DNA of 32,208 nt, taken from positions 1 through 32,208 of the forward strand of contig JAGLUC010000460.1 in the NCBI GenBank assembly GCA_023134955.1. Reading direction: 5' to 3'. A program made the translations under genes and the position numbers. Position 1 is the first letter of the stretch. The number at the start of each line of letters is the position of its first letter. This stretch comes from Methylococcales bacterium. GTDB lineage: Bacteria > Pseudomonadota > Gammaproteobacteria > Methylococcales > Methylomonadaceae. Under the pieces are notes generated by a model, which searched no databases, was not told the DNA's origin, and was given only the letters and a program-made list of their open reading frames with translations. Below are positions 16,268 through 24,066 of the stretch, piece by piece.

Positions 16268-18307
16268 ATGAATGCGAATGACTTCAATCAACTCATCAAG
16301 AAAGTAAAACTGGGTAAGCTAGTGGGTAATGCTCGCTATTTACATCGCAGTGCATTTGATGAAATCCCAGCTGAATTAACCGAGTTCATTCAGCTTATTG
16401 CGACTGCCTTAAAGGTTCCTGAAAATGATTGGAACATCATTAAGCTGCATACTCAACAATTTCGCATCTCATATTTAAATTACCCTGATTTTCACAGTGA
16501 CTCTTACCCTGCTTTGCACAACAGCATTACCGTGAATTTAGTGACTAAGACGCAAAAAGTTGCTAATTACACTGAAACTGAAAATGCCCCTATCCTGCAT
16601 CGTAAAGAATTATTTATCAGTCCTAAAGATGAACATTATGCTGAATTTGTAAGCATTACTGAAGAAGGTGTAGCGGCAGGACTGTACGAAAACAGCCGTA
16701 TTATTGGCTTCAAAAAGTCATGGGAACGTGTCATTCACCAAAAGGGCTATCAATTAGTCGATGGTCGTCTGTTTCGCTTAAGTGCTCTTCCCCAGTCAAA
16801 TACGCCTGATAACAAAATAGACCGGCACAAAACTGCTATACAGCGGCAATCCTTATCGACACCGATGAAAACGCTTGCCAAGCATAATTATCTAAGTGGT
16901 GAGTACACCCTATTTGATTATGGCTGTGGGTTGGGTGATGATTTACGTGAATTAGAAGCCCATGGTATTGATGCAGCAGGCTGGGACCCTACACATAGAC
17001 CCGAGGTTGACCGCTTCTCTTGTGACTTGGTTAATATTGGCTTTGTGATCAATGTGATTGAAGACAGAGAGGAACGTATTGAAGCCATTCAGCTGGCTTT
17101 TGAACTCGCCGATAAGTTACTGGTTGTTTCTGCCATGATTGCAGGTGATGCCCATATACAAAAGTTCACACCGTATAAAGATGGTGTCATTACCTCATTG
17201 AATACCTTTCAAAAATACTTTTCTCAATCTGAACTTCAAGGCTTTATAGAGAATACGTTAGATGAAAATGCGATTGCTGTCGGTCCTGGTGTTTTCTTTA
17301 TATTTAAGGACAAACTAGAAGAACAACTCTTTTTAGCGAGCAGGCAAACAAGGCATCATAGCTGGAAGCAGATCACTACACGACCTACCAGCAGTAAAGA
17401 AAAATTTGAGTTGGTATATGTCGAGCATGAAGCGTTATTTAAAGCGTTCTGGAACACCTGTTTAATCTTAGGTCGTATTCCTGCTAATGATGAGTTTGAT
17501 GAATCTGACAAAATAAAACAACTGGCAGGGTCTCATCATAAAGTTTTCACCCTGCTCGACAACCTATTTGAAGATAATGAGTTTGTACAAGCAGAACAAT
17601 ACCGGAAAGAAGACTTACTGGTCTATTTTGCCTTATCCCAATTTGATAAACGAAAACCTTATACCCAACTACCAGATGAATTACAGCGAGATGTAAAAGC
17701 CTTTTTCGGCAACTATAATAATGCCCAAGCCATTGCTAAAGAACTACTCTACTCAATTGCTGATACAGAGTTAATTACTGAAACAAGCTTAGCGGCACAG
17801 CAAGTATTAACTGCCAGCCACTTACTAGAAAATCACTCACTGACTTTTCACAAAGACTTTTTAGTACTACTTCCCGCCCTACTGAGAGTTTACGTGGGCT
17901 GTGCCGTGCAAATGTATGGAGAGCTAGAAGATATTCATCTCATCAAAATTCATTTTCATTCAGGCAAAGTGTCTTTTATGGGGTATGATGATTTTGATAA
18001 TTTACCACTACCCTTATTAACAGAGCGCATCAAAGTTAAATTAGCACAGCAGCAAGTGGATTATTTTGATTATATTGAGGAATACACGCCTCAGCCGCTT
18101 TATTTCAAATCAAACTACATCACGGACAGCTACCCTAATTACAAAAAACAAGTCAGCTTTGATAAGAAAATAGCGCTATTTTTACCCGTTCATAACCGCT
18201 ATGGCATTAAACTTGATGCGTTGAATATAATACTTGATAACAACCAAACAGAGATTAAAGGATTTAGATTTTATGCTAAAAAGCAACTTACTCATACAAA
18301 AGGATAG
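16268..18307 (+). CDS. DNA phosphorothioation-associated putative methyltransferase
   Basis: A 679-residue protein with a SAM-binding core: LFDYGCGLGDDLRELEAHG (residues ~215-233) is motif I, and CDLVNIGFVINVIEDREER follows where motifs II-IV are expected. Length and layout (long N-terminal domain, central methyltransferase, long C-terminal extension) match the family that co-occurs with dnd phosphorothioation clusters (TIGR04096, recalled from knowledge). Its acceptor is unknown, and the name reflects co-occurrence, not a tested activity. It follows an M15-like gene and precedes a zeta-like kinase and a cysteine desulfurase, all rightward. An AAAGAG ribosome site lies within the end of the preceding gene. 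No dndBCDE genes are in the window, so its partners here may be the leftward BREX-type operon. Confidence 0.8.
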   Translation: MNANDFNQLIKKVKLGKLVGNARYLHRSAFDEIPAELTEFIQLIATALKVPENDWNIIKLHTQQFRISYLNYPDFHSDSYPALHNSITVNLVTKTQKVANYTETENAPILHRKELFISPKDEHYAEFVSITEEGVAAGLYENSRIIGFKKSWERVIHQKGYQLVDGRLFRLSALPQSNTPDNKIDRHKTAIQRQSLSTPMKTLAKHNYLSGEYTLFDYGCGLGDDLRELEAHGIDAAGWDPTHRPEVDRFSCDLVNIGFVINVIEDREERIEAIQLAFELADKLLVVSAMIAGDAHIQKFTPYKDGVITSLNTFQKYFSQSELQGFIENTLDENAIAVGPGVFFIFKDKLEEQLFLASRQTRHHSWKQITTRPTSSKEKFELVYVEHEALFKAFWNTCLILGRIPANDEFDESDKIKQLAGSHHKVFTLLDNLFEDNEFVQAEQYRKEDLLVYFALSQFDKRKPYTQLPDELQRDVKAFFGNYNNAQAIAKELLYSIADTELITETSLAAQQVLTASHLLENHSLTFHKDFLVLLPALLRVYVGCAVQMYGELEDIHLIKIHFHSGKVSFMGYDDFDNLPLPLLTERIKVKLAQQQVDYFDYIEEYTPQPLYFKSNYITDSYPNYKKQVSFDKKIALFLPVHNRYGIKLDALNIILDNNQTEIKGFRFYAKKQLTHTKG

Positions 18308-18313
18308 TCATTA

Positions 18314-18887
18314 ATGCCTACATGCTGGATAATTTCTGGACCTAATGGAGCAGGAAAAACAACCTTTTCGCTTCAGTATTTACCCAAGGTAGTGGACTGT
18401 TTCACTTAATATTAATGCAGATTTAATCGCTGCAGGAATATCTCCTTTAGCACCTGAAAGAGAGCTTGTCGCAGCCAGTAAAATTTTCTTAAATGAAATC
18501 GAATCCTGTATTCAAAAAGAAGAAAATTTTGCGGTTGAAACAACATTATCAGGGCGCAGTTACCTTCGTATGATTAAAAGGTTAAAAAATACAGGCTGGA
18601 ATGTAGAACTTATTTATTTAGCATTACCCTCTATAGAAATGTCAAAATACCGTGTTGCCGAACGAGTTAAACATGGTGGTCACAATATTCCAGCAAAAGA
18701 TATTGAGCGCCGATTTTCTCGTAGCTTAAATAACTTATTAATTGAGTTTAGTGGCATTGTAGATAATTGCTTATGCTTTATTAATTCAGGTAAAGAACCT
18801 GTTTTAATATTTGAACAACAAGGCGAGCACCGCTATATCGCGGATGACTCTTTATACCAACTATTACTAACGTATTCAAAAAAATGA
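18314..18887 (+). pseudogene. Frameshifted zeta-toxin-like kinase
   Basis: A zeta-type P-loop protein in two frames. The first (ATG 18314) encodes [20 protein letters not shown] with an intact Walker A and stops at 18407-18409. Skipping one T at 18406-18407 restores CFTNINADLIAAGISPLAPE and continues through VETTLSGRSYLRMIKRLK, NVELIYLALPSIEMSKYRV, KHGGHNIPAKDIERRF and LIFEQQGEH to the TGA at 18885-18887. All parts of a ~190-residue protein are present apart from the extra base. Relatives phosphorylate small substrates (some zeta toxins act on UDP-sugars); the target of this stand-alone group is unclear. The stop overlaps the next gene's start (ATGA). One T-run indel is the only lesion. Confidence 0.75.
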
Positions 18888-19060
18888 TGCCTACAAAAAA
18901 GCCCAGCTCAAAGAAAAGCCAGACTGTTTTAAACGCCTTAAAACAAGCAACTGCTGATGCGTTAGAGAAAAAACGACTCTTAGGACAGTATGCTGTATTT
19001 TGGGAGAATGGAGAAATTATTTATGAAGGTAAAGATGCCCCTGTTGTTAAAGACTCTTAA
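18884..19060 (+). CDS. Small protein paired with the zeta-like kinase
   Basis: A 58-residue protein: a Lys/Ser-rich start, a helical stretch (VLNALKQATADALEKKRLLG) and a short C-terminal beta-like part (YAVFWENGEIIYEGKDAP). Small genes of this shape commonly follow the zeta-like kinase in related islands, so it may be its partner or antitoxin. The ATG at 18884 overlaps the kinase stop as ATGA; a second ATG follows at once. Too short for reliable family assignment. Confidence 0.6.
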   Translation: MMPTKKPSSKKSQTVLNALKQATADALEKKRLLGQYAVFWENGEIIYEGKDAPVVKDS

Positions 19061-19089
19061 CCTTAGCACCCAGTCACCTAGAAAGTACA

Positions 19090-20253
19090 ATGAATAAACC
19101 TATCTATCTTGACTACGCAGCCACAACCCCTGTTGACCCGACCGTTGCGGATCACATGATGCAACATCTTACCCTAGATGGTATTTTCGCTAATTCCGGC
19201 TCAATACAACACGTCCTTGGTGAACAAGCTGATACCACTATTGAACAGGCACGTAACAGCATCGCCCAACGATTACACTGCAAAGCCAAGGAAATCGTCT
19301 TTACCTCAGGTGCAACAGAATCCAACAATCTTGCTATTAGAGGCATCGCCTATAGTCGCAGCACACAAGACAAGCATATCATTAGCTGCCTAACTGAGCA
19401 TAAAGCAGTGCTAGACACCTGCAAGCAACTGGAAAAAGAAGGTTACAACCTCACTTACTTAAAGCCGAGCATTAACGGACTTATTGATCTTGATGAGCTA
19501 AAAAATGCAATCACTACAAAGACTATATTAGTCTCGATTATGCATGTTAATAATGAAACAGGTATCATTCAAGACATCCCTGCTATTGCAAAAATAACCC
19601 AAGAGAATAAGGTTCTTCTCCATGTTGATGCCGCTCAAAGTGCTGGGAAACTACCTATCAATCTAAGCGAGCTACCGATAGACTTACTCTCCCTCTCCGC
19701 TCATAAGTTTTATGGCCCTAAAGGTATCGGCTGTTTATTTATCCGCAATCGCGCAAAAATGCACTTACAAGCACTGACACAAGGTGGTGGGCAAGAATTT
19801 GGTTTACGTCCTGGTACATTAGCCACTCATCAAATAACTGGTATGGCTAAAGCACTTGAACTAGCTCATCAGCAGATGGATAAAGAACAACAGCAAGCTA
19901 AAACATTACAGCAGCAATTTCTGACCCAGTTGCACCCATTAGGTGGCATAACTATTAATGGTGAAATAGAGCACAGCCTTCCCAACATCCTTAACCTAAG
20001 TTTTGATAATGTTGGCGCAGATACGCTATTGACTGCATTAAGAGATAAAGTAGCCGCCGCCTCTGGCTCTGCCTGCAATTCAGGCGCTATTGAAGCATCT
20101 TATGTTTTAAGAGCAATGGGCATTGAAGGCGACCGACTCTATTCCGCTGTAAGATTCAGTTTTGGGCGCTACACAACAGAGAAAGATATCAATCAAGCCG
20201 TCGCCATTGTGAGCGAAGAAGTCCGGCGACTTAGGCTGTTGGCGGAAGGTTAA
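19090..20253 (+). CDS. dndA: Cysteine desulfurase (DndA/SspA/IscS-like)
   Basis: A 387-residue PLP-dependent cysteine desulfurase. Visible landmarks are YLDYAATTPVDP at the N-terminus, FTSGATESNNLAIRG (72-86), TEHKAVLDT with His104, HVDAAQSAGK (178-187), the PLP lysine in SLSAHKFYGPKG (Lys206), and the catalytic loop ASGSACNSGAIEASYVLRAMG with Cys329. It takes sulfur from L-cysteine as a protein-bound persulfide and delivers it to an acceptor. In a defence island beside a phosphorothioation-associated methyltransferase, and facing an operon with a PAPS-reductase-like protein, it most likely feeds DNA phosphorothioation (DndA or SspA role). The symbol dndA is a functional guess by context; iscS or nifS paralogues look very similar. 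Confidence 0.8.
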   Translation: MNKPIYLDYAATTPVDPTVADHMMQHLTLDGIFANSGSIQHVLGEQADTTIEQARNSIAQRLHCKAKEIVFTSGATESNNLAIRGIAYSRSTQDKHIISCLTEHKAVLDTCKQLEKEGYNLTYLKPSINGLIDLDELKNAITTKTILVSIMHVNNETGIIQDIPAIAKITQENKVLLHVDAAQSAGKLPINLSELPIDLLSLSAHKFYGPKGIGCLFIRNRAKMHLQALTQGGGQEFGLRPGTLATHQITGMAKALELAHQQMDKEQQQAKTLQQQFLTQLHPLGGITINGEIEHSLPNILNLSFDNVGADTLLTALRDKVAAASGSACNSGAIEASYVLRAMGIEGDRLYSAVRFSFGRYTTEKDINQAVAIVSEEVRRLRLLAEG

Positions 20254-20339
20254 CACCTGCAAAACAACTTAATAAATTGATGTTGCGCAGAGCTCGAAAC
20301 AGTATACTTACAGCTGGATGGCTTCATAAAACTTATCAA

Positions 20340-22493
20340 TTAAATTTTTTTACGTTCCACAAAAAATTCCTGAGTAGGCACCTTAACGCCACCTGAGTCT
20401 AGGTGGTACTTCTCAAATAGAGACTTAGTTTCTGTGGTCAGCCAATGAGTTTCTAACCCTGAGTTATCCAGAAAATCAAAAGAGGTATACATAGGCTTAT
20501 TAGATTTAGCCATATTTTCACTTCCAGGCATAGGAAACATATTCCCTAAGGCATTCACATCGTCATCACGAGAGATTTCGCCATATTTATAATATGCAGA
20601 CTGTACTGCTCCTTCTGGACTAGATGGTTCCATATGATCAAGATGCATGTCTTGAATTTCCTTAGGCTTAAGGCTTAGTGAAAATGCTGCTTCCTTTAAG
20701 CATCCATTACCATCTAAATCTAGCTGCAACAAGCGGTAAAATAAGACCTTAACTCTCACCTCATTACTCCTATAACGCCATGGGGTTAACCAACTTTCTA
20801 AAGTCTTCTTATCAAGGCTTACACTATTAGGAATTAGTGACTCCGATCCTACCTTATTCGCCTTAATAATATGATTTGCCATATCTTTAGCCGGCTTATA
20901 GTCAGGAGCCATTAAGGTCGTTTTCCAGAAAATTCTAGCCTGCTCATGCACCTCTAGGTGCTTAGTATTATCACTAACTAATTCCTCTAAAACCTTCTTA
21001 GCAATATCAGTACTAAATACCTGAGTGTGATTTAACTTAATATATTGCAAAATAAAACTGACTAGCCCCGACAAAACTCCTTCATGGCCTAAAGCAAGAA
21101 GTAAATGTACCGTCTTAAAGGTATCCGTTTTATCAGAGAATTCAGCCTCTAAAGCTTTATTTACACGCCCATTAGCTTTTAACTTGAATATATCCAGAAA
21201 CTGTCGAATACACTCAAAAATGGAAAAGTCTTTATGTAAATCTTTACATGAATACCGGTCTTTATACCCATTTAAATAATCTTTAATTGCATCCCTAAAT
21301 TTATCATGGGACTTCAACCCTATTTTTGTAGACCCCGTTAAATAAGTCGTTGCTAAAAAGGCAATTAATTTATTATTTGTATCCGTGTTATTTTTAAAGA
21401 CCTTGTCTCCCCACTGCTCTTCCCTAGCAACAATTTCCTTATCAATATCTTCATCACTAATATTTGTGTTTTTACTAGAAATACATAAAGAGCGATAAAA
21501 TTGATTTTTCACCAAGTCCAGATCATCTAACGCCAAAGACCGATCATTCAATACCTCAAATAAAGTATAGGCATCTTCAGAGTTTCCTGTTTGAATAACA
21601 CAAAGCTTGACCCCCTCCAAAAATGCAACAGCAGAGTCAATAATTGAAAGCGAGGTTTTAAATGGTGAGAGTGTTCTCCCCTTACTTCTTATCTTGCTTA
21701 TTTCAACTAGTGAATCAAAAATTTGCTCAACAGCGTTTAGGTACACTGATTCAATACACTCATTAGTTAAGTTAGACCGGTCAACCTCGACTTTTAACGC
21801 ATGCTGACTATCACTCCTAACAATGATTCGTGATAATGCCTTGCATAAAGATAAATTATATGAGTTGCGATCATACGATAACCTAGGCAAGTAAACTTCA
21901 GTAAACGTTAACAGTTTTGCAATATATCTTTCAGAAAAGTCCTCTTCGGATTCTGGTTCACTAGGTAAATGAACAATTGATAAATATTCGTCTAATATTT
22001 TTTGCAACGCAGTCTCATTTGAATCACTTCCAGCATCAAAAGATTCTTCAAGATCATCTATATCAATAATTTTCGGTATATCTTTGGTGACAGCATACTT
22101 TATTGATGTATTAAATTTATCTAGTAAGCCTGAAATTGCAATTTGTTGCTTACCAACTAAAGCCTCTCGTATAGTCGTGCGTAATAATAGAAAAAGTAGA
22201 AAGTTGGTTAAATAGATTGTTGTAAATCGTTGTTGTCCATCAATTAGCTGATGCAATAACACATCGGCCTTAGAGGTACTGACAGTAACAATAGAGCCCG
22301 CAAAATACTCACCATCAGTATTTTTCTGATTCTCTAGGCTCCAATCATCTAAAAGTTGCTTAACAATATCCTTTCCCCATTTATAAGGGCGCTGATAATG
22401 TGGAATTCTAATATCACCAATAGTTTCATCATTTGTACCAATATCACAACTTAACTTATAAAAATTTCTTACTTCAGCGCCCTTTAAATCCAT
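20340..22493 (-). CDS. DUF262-DUF1524 nuclease, SspE/GmrSD-like
   Basis: A 717-residue two-domain protein. The N-terminal DUF262 (ParB-like NTPase) has IPHYQRPYKW (30-39) and the signature DGQQR at 85-89. The C-terminal DUF1524 HNH-like nuclease has LDHMEP (His620) and VNALGNMFPMPGSENMAKSN, with the conserved Asn residues near 647-665. This architecture is shared by the modification-dependent GmrSD enzymes and by SspE, the phosphorothioate-sensing effector that nicks phage DNA. It is the last gene of the leftward operon, 166 bases after brxL, with a TAGGAG ribosome site. Given the desulfurase and PAPS-reductase-like genes around it, the SspE-like role is favoured over a glucosyl-HMC restriction role. 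It could still be a general DUF262 defence protein. Confidence 0.8.
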   Translation of the reverse strand: MDLKGAEVRNFYKLSCDIGTNDETIGDIRIPHYQRPYKWGKDIVKQLLDDWSLENQKNTDGEYFAGSIVTVSTSKADVLLHQLIDGQQRFTTIYLTNFLLFLLLRTTIREALVGKQQIAISGLLDKFNTSIKYAVTKDIPKIIDIDDLEESFDAGSDSNETALQKILDEYLSIVHLPSEPESEEDFSERYIAKLLTFTEVYLPRLSYDRNSYNLSLCKALSRIIVRSDSQHALKVEVDRSNLTNECIESVYLNAVEQIFDSLVEISKIRSKGRTLSPFKTSLSIIDSAVAFLEGVKLCVIQTGNSEDAYTLFEVLNDRSLALDDLDLVKNQFYRSLCISSKNTNISDEDIDKEIVAREEQWGDKVFKNNTDTNNKLIAFLATTYLTGSTKIGLKSHDKFRDAIKDYLNGYKDRYSCKDLHKDFSIFECIRQFLDIFKLKANGRVNKALEAEFSDKTDTFKTVHLLLALGHEGVLSGLVSFILQYIKLNHTQVFSTDIAKKVLEELVSDNTKHLEVHEQARIFWKTTLMAPDYKPAKDMANHIIKANKVGSESLIPNSVSLDKKTLESWLTPWRYRSNEVRVKVLFYRLLQLDLDGNGCLKEAAFSLSLKPKEIQDMHLDHMEPSSPEGAVQSAYYKYGEISRDDDVNALGNMFPMPGSENMAKSNKPMYTSFDFLDNSGLETHWLTTETKSLFEKYHLDSGGVKVPTQEFFVERKKI

Positions 22494-22585
22494 GTTTGAC
22501 TCCTACATAACTTGCTTAAATTTATTAAAAAAATTGCTGTTCTTTCAGGTTAGGAACGTGCATGAAATAACTTCGATAACTTGAT

Positions 22586-22684
22586 TTAAAAACTTTGATA
22601 ACCCAAGGCTTCTAATTTTGAGTTGCCTTGCTTAATTCGTGCACGATCCTTAGTAACCCCTAATAACTCAACTTCATCACCCGC
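22586..22684 (-). other. Out-of-frame continuation of brxL
   Basis: Beyond the annotated brxL stop, another minus-strand frame (codons from 22684) reads AGDEVELLGVTKDRARIKQG and then NSKLEALGYQSF to a TAA at 22586-22588. It has no start codon, protein-like composition, and begins exactly where the brxL frame turns (DKRVMKLSY). Inserting one base in the AA at 22685-22686 would join brxL to this 32-residue tail. I read it as the native C-terminus detached by a one-base deletion. Confidence 0.45.
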
Positions 22685-24066
22685 TTATCACCACCAAACT
22701 CACTTGGATTAAGCTCAGCTAATTGATCCCTAACTCTCTGCCTTAAATCTTTAGCGGGAGCCATAACATACTCTTCATAACCTGGATCATCAGGATTTAA
22801 CAGCAATAATTTAGACAACGCTGAAGCCAATCGAGTAACCGCTTTTACATCGCGACTATCCCCTTTGAGGGTAGGCACTACACCATAGGGGAATTCAACA
22901 TGACTCACCAATCGTAGTTGGTGTAAAAACTGTCCGAAAACATCGGCCTTAATACCGTAACCATGTGCTGCAGATTCCGTTGTGAAACGTGGTATTTTCC
23001 AGCCTGGAATAATGCCATGAAACCGATCTAATAACGCATCATCTTGGAACATTTCAGGTAAACTTTTAATATAGTCTTGCTGTCGAGGCAGACCCTCATG
23101 AATACCAATATTAGCTAGTACAATCAAACCGCACTCGCTCGTTATTTTTTCTTGGCCCACACTATATTGTCCAGACTCTAAAAAGTCTTTAAATTTGGCA
23201 TGGATATCATCCGCACCTTTAAAGTTAATTGACTGCCCTTCATCTAAAACCAATAAATCATATTTCCCAATAAGCCCCACTTCCTTGGTAGATAGATTCA
23301 TAAACAACTGTGCCTGAGTTAAAGCTCCACCACTATTTAGCCATGTATAACGACTTAAATTTGAATAAATATATGATTTTCCTGTCCCTTTAGGGGCTAG
23401 CTCCATCATATTTAAATTATTTTGCACTAACGGTAGTAATCGCAACAACACATTATTTTGCTGTTCATCACTATAAGCGGAAGGTTCATACCCCATAGTT
23501 CGTAGCAATAATGCAATCCACTCTCGTGTACTGAACTCCTTTCTCGCATTAATTAACTGCTCCAAGCGTACCGATCCAGACTGCATAGGGTGAAATTCTA
23601 TTAATTCAACCACATTAGTTTTACCTTCCTCTCGCACAGCAAGTCGCCCAGCCCCCCACTGCCCACCCTCTAGCAATGAATCATTATTTTCTAAAACTTC
23701 ACTAGTCACATGTGCATTGCGCTCATCAATACAGGGAATAGCAATTAATTTCTTATCATTTTTAATATCAATCCTTGCATCAAATCGATCTAACAATACG
23801 ACCGACTCGTTTCTCTGTAATTGATATTTAATTTTTTCTTTTTCAGTTTTTGCCGGTAAATGCTTGCTCATAAAGCTTGTAATATCGTTGTAGACCTCAG
23901 CATTTGATTTATTAGGCTCTTGAAAACGTGAAATCAACCACTCTTCAACAAAACTGGGAATCGTTCGCTTATCACGAATTTTTAATTGCCTGACCAACGC
24001 TTTATCAATCGTTAGTTCACTAAAATTTTCTAGTATTTTAGTATCTAATTCTTCTTTATTAATCAT
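22660..24066 (-). CDS. brxL: BrxL, short AAA+ form
   Basis: A 468-residue BrxL-family AAA+ ATPase. The N-terminal region has a helical start, then VVLLDRFDARIDI and LLEGGQWGAGRL. The ATPase core has Walker A LAPKGTGKSYIYSNLSRY (223-240), Walker B LLVLDEGQS (271-279), a sensor-1 like VLANIG, and DALLDRFHGIIPGWKIPR with a candidate Arg finger. In type 1 BREX, BrxL is longer and has a Lon-like domain. Here nothing of that sort follows, so it is a short form of the kind found outside type 1. Its ATG follows the pglZ stop directly with GAGGGA upstream. The last residues may be out of frame: an alternative frame continues for 32 residues past the stop. Confidence 0.85.
   Translation of the reverse strand: MINKEELDTKILENFSELTIDKALVRQLKIRDKRTIPSFVEEWLISRFQEPNKSNAEVYNDITSFMSKHLPAKTEKEKIKYQLQRNESVVLLDRFDARIDIKNDKKLIAIPCIDERNAHVTSEVLENNDSLLEGGQWGAGRLAVREEGKTNVVELIEFHPMQSGSVRLEQLINARKEFSTREWIALLLRTMGYEPSAYSDEQQNNVLLRLLPLVQNNLNMMELAPKGTGKSYIYSNLSRYTWLNSGGALTQAQLFMNLSTKEVGLIGKYDLLVLDEGQSINFKGADDIHAKFKDFLESGQYSVGQEKITSECGLIVLANIGIHEGLPRQQDYIKSLPEMFQDDALLDRFHGIIPGWKIPRFTTESAAHGYGIKADVFGQFLHQLRLVSHVEFPYGVVPTLKGDSRDVKAVTRLASALSKLLLLNPDDPGYEEYVMAPAKDLRQRVRDQLAELNPSEFGGDKRVMKLSY

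Noticed and set aside
15730-20253. A complete Dnd operon
   Set aside because: No dndB, dndC, dndD or dndE gene is present; only the desulfurase and an associated methyltransferase are.
22507-22582. Three ATAACTT copies between brxL and the DUF262 gene as an operator
   Set aside because: Only seven bases in A/T-rich DNA; one copy is about 55 bases from the other two, and no regulator gene is nearby.
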